DNA from: QHXQ01 sp036389375 | GTDB lineage: Bacteria; Acidobacteriota; Blastocatellia; Pyrinomonadales; Pyrinomonadaceae | Assembly (NCBI GenBank): GCA_036389375.1 | Contig: DASVQA010000076.1 | Location: 1-64,000 of the forward strand | Direction of reading: 5' to 3' | DNA length: 64,000 nucleotides | In this document: in pieces, positions 25,097 through 34,199 of the stretch | Position numbering within the stretch: the stretch's first letter is position 1 | Layout of the letters: the number at the start of each line of letters is the position of its first letter | Program-made: the position numbers and the translations under genes | Notes under the pieces: model-generated | The model's input: only the letters and a program-made list of their open reading frames with translations | Databases searched by the model: none | What the model was told of the DNA's origin: nothing

Positions 25097-25621
25097 ATGC
25101 TTGGCTTGCGGCGCGGCACGGTGAGGCTCGTGCCTTACACGACGGAGTGGGCGCGGCTGTTTGCCTCGGAGCGGCGGCTGCTGGTCGCTGCGCTCGGCGG
25201 GCTGGCGTTAGCGGTGGAGCACGTCGGTTCGACGGCCGTGCCGGGACTGTGCGCGAAGCCGATTCTGGACATCGGCGTAGCGGTGCGTGACGAGGCAGAT
25301 GCGGCGGCGTGCGTTGTGCCGCTCGCGGGGCTTGGTTATGAGTATCTCGGCGCGCGACGCGGTGCGGGCGGGCACTTCTTCGCCAAAGGCGCTGACGAAA
25401 GACGCACGCATTACATCCACGTAGTCGCGCAGGCTGAACCGGACTGGGCCGCCTATCTACGTTTCCGCGACCGCCTGCGCGCCGACGCGACCGCCAGAGA
25501 CGAATACGCACGCCTCAAGCAAGACCTCGCCGCCGCGCACGCCGCCGACCGCGCGCGCTACACGCGCCAGAAAGCCGCCTTCATCCAGCGCATCCTCGCG
25601 GACACGACAGCCCACGAATGA
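25097..25621 (+). CDS. GrpB-family nucleotidyltransferase-fold protein
   Basis: 174 residues from the ATG at 25097. The family signature EHVGSTAVPGLCAKPILDIGV sits near residue 40, and YLRFRDRLRADATARDEYARLKQ is the conserved helix. GrpB proteins have a nucleotidyltransferase fold but no settled reaction; some are fused to dephospho-CoA kinase. The G+C content returns to the core level here, so it marks the end of the accessory segment. It starts 16 bases after the acetyltransferase stop on the same strand. Confidence 0.87.
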   Translation: MLGLRRGTVRLVPYTTEWARLFASERRLLVAALGGLALAVEHVGSTAVPGLCAKPILDIGVAVRDEADAAACVVPLAGLGYEYLGARRGAGGHFFAKGADERRTHYIHVVAQAEPDWAAYLRFRDRLRADATARDEYARLKQDLAAAHAADRARYTRQKAAFIQRILADTTAHE

Positions 25622-25954
25622 GTTTCAAGACCGAGCGCCGCAGCCACTCCGGCCGGCGGTAGCCGCCCGTTCTCGCTCGCCCACGGCCAGCCGGCCGCAA
25701 GGCCTCTTTCTAACAACAAAACTGCCGTAATCTGCCCGGCTCACGCGCGCGGGCTGAGCGGTCAGTTGCCATACACAGATGTATTGTATCGTTTCGCGTC
25801 GCCGGCCTGGCCGGCCGCCTTAAAGCCAGTCTTTAAGCCACTTACGCCTGCGCGCCTGCGGCATGGTGGTTGCCCCATCAAGCCGTGTGTCACGAGCTAG
25901 TTTCCCATTACTCTCCCAAGCGTAAAACTGTTTCTGAGGAGGAGAATTACCGCT
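25622..25954. other. 333-base intergenic region
   Basis: It contains several GGCCGG palindromes, an AT-richer patch (25764-25800) where a promoter for the next gene may lie, and a GAGGAGGAG ribosome site 10 bases before the ATG at 25955. I see no gene or strong hairpin. Confidence 0.5.
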
Positions 25955-26920
25955 ATGAGTAAACGTTTGCTGAGCTTTGCGGCCAGCGCAACATTGATCC
26001 TGACGCTTGCTGGCCTCGCCGTCGCGCAGGACACCAAAACGACAACTACCACCACCACCCAAACTACCAAGACGATTCAAAATGCCGACGGCACTTACAC
26101 CATCATCCAGTACCCGGCCGATAAGGAAGTCACGGTCAATCTGACGCCGGGGACGACCATGAGCAGCGCGAAGGGCATGGCGCGCGTCATGCGGCACGGC
26201 GACGCGACGACCATCAACCTCGACCTGTCGGGCCTGCCCGCCGACGCTTCGACCGTCAACCTCTACGCCGTCGATCCGACCGGCGCGTTCACGCTGCTGG
26301 GGCCCGTGAATCTGGCCAACGGCACGGCGACGCAGTCGTTCACGACGCCGCTCGACAAGTTCATGCTCGTGCTCTCGCCGAACGGCAGTTTGAGTTCGAT
26401 GGCGGCTAACGACATCATGTTCCGCAGCGCAGTGCCTGAAGGCTTCGCGGTTGTGCCTTACGCGCAGAGCGGCCCGCAGGGCGGCGCAGCCGTCGGCGAA
26501 CGCGTCGCGGCGACGGCGGCTCCGGCCGCGGCTTCGCCCTACAGCGTGCCGATGCTCAATATCCCGAACTTCCGGCGCGGCACGGACACGCACTTGCGCG
26601 TTAACTTCGCCGAACTGAACGACGCCCGCGCCAACGTCTTCCTTGAGCCGCGCAAAGACGGCCCGACGACGATCAAGATGCGCTTCCACAGTCTGACGCG
26701 CGTGCCCTCCGACAAGCGGATCGTGCTCTGGGCCGTTTCGCCCGAAGGCACTTACACGCGCCTCGGCCAAGTGATCAATACGCGCAACCGCAACGAAGCG
26801 CAGATTCAGACCGAGACGGCGCTCAAGGACTTCGGTCTGCTCGTGACGCTCGAAGACAAGGACGAAGTGCCGAACCCGTCCGGCCCGACCTTCGCCACCG
26901 TCGTCATTGACAACAAATAG
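25955..26920 (+). CDS. secreted two-repeat protein of unknown function
   Basis: 321 residues. Signal peptide 1-24 (cleavage after VAQ), then a Thr-rich run (KTTTTTTTQTTK). The mature protein has two similar halves: VNLYAVDPTGAFTLLGPVN near 100-125 followed by FMLVLSPNG, and IVLWAVSPEGTYTRLGQVI near 255-275 followed by FGLLVTLED. Each looks like a beta-rich unit related to the extracytoplasmic anti-sigma-K/RskA-like fold, but without its membrane or sigma-binding part. A role outside the cytoplasm is all that can be supported. It stands alone with a strong ribosome site and its own terminator. Confidence 0.8.
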   Translation: MSKRLLSFAASATLILTLAGLAVAQDTKTTTTTTTQTTKTIQNADGTYTIIQYPADKEVTVNLTPGTTMSSAKGMARVMRHGDATTINLDLSGLPADASTVNLYAVDPTGAFTLLGPVNLANGTATQSFTTPLDKFMLVLSPNGSLSSMAANDIMFRSAVPEGFAVVPYAQSGPQGGAAVGERVAATAAPAAASPYSVPMLNIPNFRRGTDTHLRVNFAELNDARANVFLEPRKDGPTTIKMRFHSLTRVPSDKRIVLWAVSPEGTYTRLGQVINTRNRNEAQIQTETALKDFGLLVTLEDKDEVPNPSGPTFATVVIDNK

Positions 26921-26947
26921 CGTTCGCGTCCGCGAACCTTAAATCAA

Positions 26948-26984
26948 TGCCGCCTTCTCTAAAGAGAGGGCGGCAATTTTTTTT
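26948..26984 (+). terminator. rho-independent terminator
   Basis: TGCCGCC-TTCTCT pairs with AGAGAG-GGCGGCA with one mismatch, followed by A and eight T residues. It ends the gene at 25955-26920. Confidence 0.93.
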
Positions 26985-27330
26985 CAGCGCGCGCCGGGGC
27001 TGCAAACAGTCGTCTCTTTTCATCGCTTGGCGCGTCGTCCTTCTTTCTGTTGACCCGTGCCGCGCCGTCTGTGTATAGTTGATTTGCCGGTCGGCGCTGA
27101 CCCCGAACCAGCGACACGGCGCGTTTGCTTAAAAGGCCCACCCGGCGCGACTATCCGTTCTTAAGGCCAACGTAAAAGCGGCCACAGTTCTTCCGTCAAT
27201 CCGTTTCGTTCCTGACGACGCGCCAGCCCGCGCGCCGCCAACGCCCAACAACGTTAAGGGAGCACTCCTCGCTTTGTCCCTTTTGACACGGGCCCGCCAG
27301 AGCGTGCCCGCGCTTGAAAGTTATTGAGCT
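26985..27330. other. 346-base intergenic region with a promoter
   Basis: TTGACC (27050-27055) and TATAGT (27074-27079) are separated by 18 bases, a good sigma-70-type promoter giving a leader of about 245 bases to the protease gene. The remainder has no reading frame or hairpin that I could support. Confidence 0.6.
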
Positions 27331-28473
27331 ATGCTGACACGCAGACTCCCCCTCTGCTTCGCCCTCCTGTTGCTTGCCGTCGCCGTGCAGGCGCAGGAAG
27401 CGTCGCTGCCTGAACTCGTCCGTCGCGTCAAACCCGAAGTCGTCTCCATCATCACCTACGACGCGAAGGGCAACACGTTAATGACCGGCAGCGGCTTCTT
27501 CGTCCGACCGGGCCAGATCGTCACGAATCTGCACGTGATTGAGGGCGCGCGGCGCGTCGAAATCAAGACGCTCGACGGCAAGGGGCGCATCTACCCGTCT
27601 GCCGGCGCGCTCGCCGTAGATGAAGAGGGCGATCTTGCGCTCCTGAGCGTCGGGATGCCGGCCGAGCGCGCGCACGCGGGCGACTTGACGACCGACCTGC
27701 CCGACGAGGGCGAGCGGATTTTCGTCATCGGCAACCCGCTCAGGCTGGAAGGCTCGGTCGCGGATGGCATCGTCTCGGCCGTGCGCGAAGTGCCGAATCT
27801 GGGGCGCATCATACAGATCACCGCGCCCATCTCGCACGGCAATTCGGGCAGCCCTGTCTTCAACATGAGGGGGCAAGTCATCGGCGTCGTCACGATCAAG
27901 GTCGTGAACGGGCAGAACATCAACCTCGCGCTCGGTGCGGCGCGCGTCGCAGACCTCCGGCCCGGCCGTTTGCAGACCTTCGACGAGCTTGTTGCGCGCT
28001 ACGGCCGGCCCGCGACCGACGCGGAATCTTCCGCCGAGTGGTGGTACAAGAACGGCTTGAGTTCGCTGTGGCTCGGCAACTACGACGGCGCGTTGGATTC
28101 GTTTGAGAACGCGGTCAACAAGAACCCGCGGCGCGTCGAAGCGTGGATACAGGTCGGCTATTGCAAGGTCAAGCAGGGCAAGAACACAGAAGCGATCCGC
28201 GCTTACAAGCGGGCGCTCAGCCTGCGCCCCAACTCGGTCGAAACCTACAACAAACTCGGCGACGCCTACTACTACGCTGCCAACTTCGACGAAGCCATCG
28301 TTGCCTACAAACAGGCCGCGCGCCTGCGCCCCGACCAACCCGAAGCCTACTACAATCTCGGCATGACTTATTTAGAACTCGGCGACCGCGACGCCGCCAA
28401 CGCACAGGCCCGCGTCCTTGAGTCGCTCGACGCGGAGTTGTACAAGAAGCTGCTGAACGAACTGCACAGATAA
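27331..28473 (+). CDS. secreted trypsin-like (S1C) protease fused to TPR repeats
   Basis: 380 residues. Signal peptide 1-22. The DegP/HhoA-like serine protease domain has catalytic His68 (NLHVIEGA), Asp101 (EGDLALL) and Ser172 (SHGNSGSPVF). Instead of the PDZ domains usual in this group, residues about 235-345 are three TPR units (WWYKNGLSSLWLGNYDGAL; AWIQVGYCKVKQGKNTEAI; TYNKLGDAYYYAANFDEAI; AYYNLGMTYLELGDRDAA). It is probably a periplasmic protein-quality or processing protease whose substrate or partner binds the TPR part (inference). Confidence 0.93.
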   Translation: MLTRRLPLCFALLLLAVAVQAQEASLPELVRRVKPEVVSIITYDAKGNTLMTGSGFFVRPGQIVTNLHVIEGARRVEIKTLDGKGRIYPSAGALAVDEEGDLALLSVGMPAERAHAGDLTTDLPDEGERIFVIGNPLRLEGSVADGIVSAVREVPNLGRIIQITAPISHGNSGSPVFNMRGQVIGVVTIKVVNGQNINLALGAARVADLRPGRLQTFDELVARYGRPATDAESSAEWWYKNGLSSLWLGNYDGALDSFENAVNKNPRRVEAWIQVGYCKVKQGKNTEAIRAYKRALSLRPNSVETYNKLGDAYYYAANFDEAIVAYKQAARLRPDQPEAYYNLGMTYLELGDRDAANAQARVLESLDAELYKKLLNELHR

Positions 28474-28494
28474 GCGCGCCGCCAAGTTGAAACT

Positions 28495-28541
28495 AAACAG
28501 CGCACGGGGTTCTGACTGGATCAGAACCCCGTGCGCTGTTT
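28495..28541. terminator. bidirectional terminator between convergent genes
   Basis: A perfect 21-bp stem (AAACAGCGCACGGGGTTCTGA and its complement) with a five-base loop between the protease-TPR gene and the M16 gene. AAA and TTT tails serve both directions. Confidence 0.95.
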
Positions 28542-28566
28542 AAGCTGCTTAATGCGCGTGTTGGTT

Positions 28567-30006
28567 TCAGTCGCCCGTGTTGTTCGTGAAGATGTTGCGG
28601 TCGATTGATTTGGGATCGCCGATGACGACGAAGCGGAGGTTACGCATGTACTTCTGCGCGACGCGTTGCACGTCTTTGGCGTTGACGGTGCGGATGCGTT
28701 CGAGGAAGTCGAGCGAGTTGCGCCAGCCGCCGCCGATCAGTTCGTAGCGCGCCAGTTCCGACGCCTGCGCGAGGTTGGTCTCCTGATTCATGTAGTAGCG
28801 CGTCAGGTAGCCGGAGATTTCCAGCGCGATCTCCTGCGGGTCGGTCGGCTCGTTTTGCAGCCGCGCGATCTCGTTAAGCATGACGCCGACCGCCTGATTC
28901 GCATCAACAGCCGTCACGTAGATGCCGCCGACGTTTGCGCCCTGCTCACGCAGAAAGGCGTCAGGCGCGTAAGAGAGGTTGCGCCTGAAACGCACCTCGA
29001 CGAGCACGCGGTCGTTGAGAATCGCGGAGGCGACCCGCATCGGGTAGATGTCTTCGGAGGTCAAGGGCGGCGCGGCAAAAACGCCCTGAATGTAGTTGGT
29101 CGGCAAGCCCTTTTGCGTCACGTCCACCGAGCCGGTGGCAAACGTAAGCTGCGGCAGCGGCTCAAGCTTGTAAGTGCCGACGGGCAGCTTGCCGAAGGTG
29201 GCGGCGATGCGCTGGCGCAACACGGTGGCGTCCAGATCGCCGACGATGACGAGCAGCAGGCGCGACGTTTCCATCTGGCGCTTGTGAAAGCCGCGCACGT
29301 CTTCGAGCGTCAGGCGCGAAATGGTCTCGGCCGAGCCTTCCGGGTCGTTGCTGTAAGGATGACCGGCGTAGGCGACGCGCGATTGCAGCACTTGAAGGTA
29401 AGCGTCGGGCACGTCCGCCTCGTTGCTGCGCGCGACGATGAGCCGCTGCTGCACGCGCTTGAAATCTTCGGGCGCAAAGGTCGGGTGGAGCGCGAGGTCG
29501 GCGAACATCTCCCAAGAGCGGTCGAAGTTCGGGCGCGTACAGATCATGCCGAGCACGGAGTAGTCGTAACTGACATCGTCGCTGATCTGCGTGCCCATGC
29601 GCGCCTGTTCGCGGCGCAGCAGTTCGCGCGGGAACGCCTGACTCGCTTCGGTCGCCGCGTCCCACATCAACGCCTCGATGCCTGCGTTCTGCGCCGTCAC
29701 GTTGCGCGCGCCGCCGCGCAGGAACAAGCCCGTCGCCACCGTCAGACTGCCCGCGCGCCGCTTCACCAGCACCTTCAGCCCGTTCACCTCAAACTCGGTG
29801 ACGAGCGCGGCGGCCGTGTCCGCGACCGCTTTGACCTTCGCCGTGTCGGGCAGCGCCGGTTGTGTCAGCTTCGACTGCGGCGTGGCGGTCTCGCCTTGCC
29901 CCTTCGTCGCCTCCTGCGCGTACACAGCTACCTGCGACGTACACGCCATGCCTGCGCTCAACACCAGCGCCAGACTGAGCACCCAACTGCCGATCAACTT
30001 CCGCAT
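28567..30006 (-). CDS. M16-family peptidase-like protein, probably the non-catalytic subunit
   Basis: About 479 residues from the ATG at 30006, which has AGGA eleven bases upstream; a GTG at 30015 is too close to that site. A signal peptide covers about the first 30 residues. Two M16 beta-alpha-beta modules are evident (GLFLRGGARN near 90; RLTLEDVRGFHKRQMETSRLLLVIVGDL near 235). The zinc motif HxxEH is replaced by IEALMWDAATE, so this subunit should not bind catalytic zinc. It lies just downstream of an M16 gene with an intact motif, as in heterodimeric M16 proteases where one chain is inactive. Confidence 0.88.
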   Translation of the reverse strand: MRKLIGSWVLSLALVLSAGMACTSQVAVYAQEATKGQGETATPQSKLTQPALPDTAKVKAVADTAAALVTEFEVNGLKVLVKRRAGSLTVATGLFLRGGARNVTAQNAGIEALMWDAATEASQAFPRELLRREQARMGTQISDDVSYDYSVLGMICTRPNFDRSWEMFADLALHPTFAPEDFKRVQQRLIVARSNEADVPDAYLQVLQSRVAYAGHPYSNDPEGSAETISRLTLEDVRGFHKRQMETSRLLLVIVGDLDATVLRQRIAATFGKLPVGTYKLEPLPQLTFATGSVDVTQKGLPTNYIQGVFAAPPLTSEDIYPMRVASAILNDRVLVEVRFRRNLSYAPDAFLREQGANVGGIYVTAVDANQAVGVMLNEIARLQNEPTDPQEIALEISGYLTRYYMNQETNLAQASELARYELIGGGWRNSLDFLERIRTVNAKDVQRVAQKYMRNLRFVVIGDPKSIDRNIFTNNTGD

Positions 30007-30102
30007 CTGGTTCACTATCCTTTATCTGCTATTGATTGCTTCGGCCACCGGCGGCGCGGTCAACGTCTGCGCCCGCCGCTCACTAACTCTCGCGCTGGCC
30101 GC

Positions 30103-31563
30103 TCACTGGCCGATCAAATCCTGCTCCGTCAGTTTCGCCTGCGCCTGCGATTCCTCGGAGAGCATGGCTAGGCCAACGTGCGGCTTGCCCTGTATGTAGG
30201 TCGTCACGTAGCGGTTGATGTCTGCGCGCCCCGTGCGGCGCAGGTTGCCGAGATAGCCGCGAAAGTAGTCAAGACCAGTCGAAGCCCACCAGAAGCCGAT
30301 GGTGTGCGTGTAGTCGGTCAGCTTCTCGCGCGAGAAGAGATCGTCGGCTTCGACCAGACCCTTCGAGTTCTCCAACTCCTGATCGGTGAAATAGCCGGGG
30401 TCGTTGAAGTGCGCGATCTCTTTGTAGATGGCGGCGAGCGCCGCCTTTGCTTTGTCGGGCGTGGTCTGCGCGACGAGTTGGATGGGGCCCGTATTGCGCT
30501 GCGTGTAGTAGAGCAGATCGACGCCGGTGACGAGACCGGAATCGACGAGCGCGCGCTGGAAGTGCGAGTCGGGCTGGCGCAGGATAAAGGAGAACACGTC
30601 CGCTGCGTAGGTCGCCGGATTGTCCTTGCCGATGGAGGGGCCGTGCCAGCCGAGCATGATGATGACGTTGCCGACCGGCTGCTTCATCACCACGCCCTGA
30701 CTCTTCGGCAGCGCCGGGTGCTCGACCAAGGGGAATTTCTTGAACGGGTCTTCGGTGCGCGCCCAATCGCCGAAGAGTTCCTCCGCAACCTTGTAAACCT
30801 CTTCTGGCTGCGCGTCGCCCGTGACGATGAGCGCCGAGTTGTTCGGCACGTAATAGCGCGACTGTATGAGGCGCATCGTGTCGGTCGTCGCGGCTTTCAC
30901 CGTCTCGCGGTTGCCGATGGGATTCTTGCGGCTGGGATACTTGTAAAAGAGCCGGTTGATCATCTCCTGATTGAGAAAGAAACCGGGGTTCGACTCCTGC
31001 CGGTCGATCTCGCCTAAGACGGCTTGTCGCTCCTGCTCGAACTGCCCCGCTTCAAAGAGCGGACAGCGCGCCGAGTCGCGCAAAGAGAGCATGGCGGCGC
31101 GCAGGTTCGGGCTGGTCGTGTGCGAGTAGTAGTTGACGATCTCTTCGCGCGTCGAAGCGTTTGAGAGGATGCCGAGTTGATCTATCTCGCGCAGGTACGA
31201 TGCGTTCTTGATCAGGGCGCAGTTGGCCTTGAAGAACATATGCTCGTAGAGGTGCGACAGCCCGTTTAGCTCGGGCGGCTCGGTGAACGAACCGTTCTTG
31301 ACGGCCAACTCAATCGTGATGAGTGGGATCGAGTGATCTTCCAGCACGATCACTTCCAACCCGTTCGCCAGAATCTTGTTGGCGAGTTGCGAGGCCGCTT
31401 GCGGGAGCGGCTTTGCTTGCGCGGCGGCCGGCGCGGCGGTCTGGGCCGGGGCGCTGACACGCTGCGTCTGGGCGAGCGTAGCGACGGGCCAGCCCAACGA
31501 GAGCAGGAGCGAAAGAGCGAGCGCCGGTGCGGCAAGACGGCGCAGCAAAGATGTGTGCTTCAT
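30103..31563 (-). CDS. secreted M16-family zinc peptidase (catalytic)
   Basis: 486 residues with a signal peptide (1-31) and Ala/Pro-rich linker. The inverted zinc motif HxxEH is intact: GLSHLYEHMFF, His104, Glu107, His108. A further Glu expected for zinc binding lies some 75 residues on. The second, inactive-type M16 domain shows YYVPNNSALIVTGDA. M16 enzymes form clam-shell chambers degrading peptides. It leads a two-gene operon with the non-catalytic partner (96-base gap). The family acts outside the cytoplasm here because of the signal peptide. Confidence 0.92.
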   Translation of the reverse strand: MKHTSLLRRLAAPALALSLLLSLGWPVATLAQTQRVSAPAQTAAPAAAQAKPLPQAASQLANKILANGLEVIVLEDHSIPLITIELAVKNGSFTEPPELNGLSHLYEHMFFKANCALIKNASYLREIDQLGILSNASTREEIVNYYSHTTSPNLRAAMLSLRDSARCPLFEAGQFEQERQAVLGEIDRQESNPGFFLNQEMINRLFYKYPSRKNPIGNRETVKAATTDTMRLIQSRYYVPNNSALIVTGDAQPEEVYKVAEELFGDWARTEDPFKKFPLVEHPALPKSQGVVMKQPVGNVIIMLGWHGPSIGKDNPATYAADVFSFILRQPDSHFQRALVDSGLVTGVDLLYYTQRNTGPIQLVAQTTPDKAKAALAAIYKEIAHFNDPGYFTDQELENSKGLVEADDLFSREKLTDYTHTIGFWWASTGLDYFRGYLGNLRRTGRADINRYVTTYIQGKPHVGLAMLSEESQAQAKLTEQDLIGQ

Positions 31564-31751
31564 AGATACTCGGCTCGAATGATGTCAGTTAGCAGAATCG
31601 TCCGCGCTTGAGCGGGCGGTCGCAGTAAAGCTGAAACCAGCCGACTACCGAGCGTTCAGATTCGCACCATTTAGAGGCAAGCATAACACGGCGCGTTGCT
31701 CGCCTCACAACACGTCAGGGGCAGGAAGGCAGGCAATTTCAGACGTGACGG

Positions 31752-31856
31752 AAAAAAAATAAACCACGCAGCCACGCGAAAGCCGAGCATGAAGCATGAG
31801 GGCGAAACAGTTCGCGGCCTTACTTCATCGCGCTTTCGTGTGGCTGCGTGTGGTTT
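31752..31856 (-). terminator. long-stem terminator of the kinase gene
   Basis: Read on the minus strand, AAACCACACGCAGCCACACG... pairs with the complementary 23-base arm ending GGTTT and is followed by A and eight T residues. A short GCGAA/TTCGC hairpin sits in the loop. The rest of the 31564-31869 gap, between the M16 operon and the kinase stop, holds nothing else that I can identify. Confidence 0.88.
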
Positions 31857-31869
31857 AAGTTTTCGCTTG

Positions 31870-33492
31870 TCACGACTTCACGCGCGGCATGTCGGCGAGC
31901 GCGCGGGCGCGCATGGTGGCGCGGAAGGCCTTGGCGCGTTCGCCGCCTGCGTTTGCCGACCACTTGACGCGCACCGCGCGGGACTCGCGCCCGTCCGCGC
32001 CGACGCGCATGCTGTAGGTCTGGCGCGCGCGCGGAACGTAGAGCACGAGGCGGCGGCTGAAGGCATCGTTGCGCGCGTCCGTGCCGGTGCAGAGTATCTC
32101 CTCATAGCCGTCGCCGTCTGCATCCACCACTTCGGTCGTCCAGTTCGCGCCGCGAAAATCTTCCACGTCGAGCGGCGCGCGCCCCGTCACACGATAGCCG
32201 CCGTTTGCGCCGCGCGCTTCCAGCATGAAGAGGTGCGAAGTGCCGTCGCGGCGTTCGTCGTGCAGGGCGACGACGGCCGGGCCGTTCTCCGTCCGCACGA
32301 TGCGCGCCTCGCTCACTTTGCCGTGCTGCACGACGGACGCCGCGAGTTGGCGCGCGCCCTGTTCGGTAAGCGGCGGCGGGCTGGCAAGAGCAATGGGGCG
32401 CGCTTTGCGTGCCGCATCGTCGTTGACTGAGACGGTGGTTGGCGACGCGTCGGCGGCCGTGTTGGCACTGAGCGCAGCGGCGTGCGCGCCATTAGTCACG
32501 GCGGACTCCGCGCTGTGCGCCCAGACGAGCCATGCGCCGCCGAGCGCGGCCAGCAGCGTGGCGGCGGCGATCATGCGCGACGCGAGCGAGGCGCGGCGGT
32601 TCACCGTTGCAAGCGTGCCAGCGAAGGGCGGCGCGACGACTTCCGGCGCGGGCGTGTAGAGACTGTGTGCGAGCAGACGGCGCGCGTCCTGTGCAGATTT
32701 GGGCCGGTCGCTCGGACTCTTGGCCAAGAGCGAATGCACGACGAGCGCGAGCCGGCGCGGCAGGTCGTGGCACTGCGCGACGAGCGGCGGCGGCGGAGTG
32801 GTCGCCTGTTTGATGAGCACGGCCGATTGCAGTTGATCCGTGAAGGGGGGGCGACCCGCCAGCATTTCATAGAGCAGCACGCCGACGCTGTAGAGGTCGC
32901 TCGCCAGTCCGACGGGCTGACCGAGACACTGTTCGGGCGACATGTAACGCGGCGTGCCGATGATGAGACCAGACTCGGTCGTCGCGTGGGTCTTGGTCAC
33001 GTCGGCGGCGGCGGTCAGCACTTTGGCGATGCCGAAATCCAGCAGACAGACGCCGCGCCCGGTGAGCATGATGTTGGACGGCTTGAGGTCGCGGTGGACG
33101 ATGCCGAGCGCGTGCGCTTCCGCCAACACGTCGCAGATGGCGCAGGCGATCTCGACGGCGCGCTGCGGCGCGAGTCGCTCCTGTTTCGTCAGCGCGTCGG
33201 CGAGCGTCTCGCCCTCGACGTACTCCATGACGATGAAGGGCCGGCCGTCGGGCAGGCGGCCTGCGTCGAAGATCATGGCCGCGCCCGTGTGCCTGAGACG
33301 CGCCATCGTGCGCGCCTCGCGCATGAAGCGGTCGCCGACTTCCGGGTCGGCGGCAAACTCCGGCTTCAGGACTTTGATGGCGACAGGGCGTTCGAGGCCG
33401 AGGTGTGTGGCGCGGTAAACCGTGCCCATGCCGCCCCGCCCGATCTCGCGTTCGACGCGGAAGCGGTTGGCAATCAGATGGGGGATGCTCAT
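31870..33492 (-). CDS. Hanks-type serine/threonine protein kinase, membrane-anchored
   Basis: 540 residues from the ATG at 33492, preceded by GAGGG; the 81-base open extension has no homology. Gly loop GRGGMGTVY at 19-26, Lys40, catalytic HRDLKPSN at 133-140, DFG at 152-154, and APE-equivalent SPEQ. One transmembrane helix at about 307-325 leaves the kinase inside and a C-terminal sensor-like region of about 215 residues outside. The last 80 residues include an Asp-rich DADGDGYEEIL calcium-loop-like motif, as in FG-GAP/VCBS repeats. Acidobacteria carry many such kinases; the signal is unknown. Confidence 0.93.
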   Translation of the reverse strand: MSIPHLIANRFRVEREIGRGGMGTVYRATHLGLERPVAIKVLKPEFAADPEVGDRFMREARTMARLRHTGAAMIFDAGRLPDGRPFIVMEYVEGETLADALTKQERLAPQRAVEIACAICDVLAEAHALGIVHRDLKPSNIMLTGRGVCLLDFGIAKVLTAAADVTKTHATTESGLIIGTPRYMSPEQCLGQPVGLASDLYSVGVLLYEMLAGRPPFTDQLQSAVLIKQATTPPPPLVAQCHDLPRRLALVVHSLLAKSPSDRPKSAQDARRLLAHSLYTPAPEVVAPPFAGTLATVNRRASLASRMIAAATLLAALGGAWLVWAHSAESAVTNGAHAAALSANTAADASPTTVSVNDDAARKARPIALASPPPLTEQGARQLAASVVQHGKVSEARIVRTENGPAVVALHDERRDGTSHLFMLEARGANGGYRVTGRAPLDVEDFRGANWTTEVVDADGDGYEEILCTGTDARNDAFSRRLVLYVPRARQTYSMRVGADGRESRAVRVKWSANAGGERAKAFRATMRARALADMPRVKS

Positions 33493-33716
33493 GTTGAAAC
33501 CCTCTGTTGGGGAAGGGTCTCGGACAGCCCGGACGACGCGCATGGACGCGAGGGAGGTGGCAACGGACGACAAAACGCTCGCCGGGCGGCGAGAGGTCTT
33601 CAGTTAAATTGTTTCACGAGACAAGGGAGAAACAGACGTAAACTTTTACGGCTGCCGGGCTGGCACGGAGTGTAGCACCAAGCGCGCGAAAAGGTAAGAG
33701 CGAGCAGGGCGGTTCT

Positions 33717-34199
33717 TCAATGCCCGCCGAGCGCCAGCAGCCAGTGGGCGAACAGGACGAAGAAGAAGAGTGCGGCGTAGACGGTCGCACCAACTTGGGT
33801 GCGGCGGCGCAGGCGCGCGGCCCTATGCGGCGCTGAGAGCGCCACGCCGATGAGCGCGCAGCCGAGCGTCAACAGTCCGAACACAAGCACGGGCCCCGCC
33901 GGGTTCACTTGCAGCGCCGAACTTAATTGACCTTGCAGCGCGAGCAGCGTGCTGCGCGTCAAGCCGCAGAACGGGCACGGCACGCCGAACTGCTGGCGAA
34001 ACCAGCAGCCCCAAGCGAGCGCGTGCCCGGCGAACTTGACCGAGTTGAGATCGGCGAAGACGACGAGGCGCGCGAGTGCAAGCGCCGCGACGAGCGTAGC
34101 GCCGAAGCCGCCGGGCACGACGCCGGGCCGGTTAAGCCATAGACCGAACCGGCCACCGCGCCTGCGTCGTGCGCCGTAGTTGTCGAGTAATGCGCTCAC
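33717..34199 (-). CDS. DUF2752 membrane protein
   Basis: 160 residues with three or four hydrophobic helices and the family motif CPFCGLTRS (Cys75, Cys78), followed by a loop and a second helix pair. DUF2752 proteins are small, often found in membrane operons, with no function assigned. Its ATG overlaps the stop of the upstream RDD gene by four bases (ATGA), so translation is coupled and the two proteins are probably made together. Confidence 0.82.
   Translation of the reverse strand: MSALLDNYGARRRRGGRFGLWLNRPGVVPGGFGATLVAALALARLVVFADLNSVKFAGHALAWGCWFRQQFGVPCPFCGLTRSTLLALQGQLSSALQVNPAGPVLVFGLLTLGCALIGVALSAPHRAARLRRRTQVGATVYAALFFFVLFAHWLLALGGH

Noticed and set aside
33492..33573. Extended N-terminus of the kinase
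   Set aside because: No homology and no ribosome site; the internal ATG with GAGGG gives the standard kinase start.
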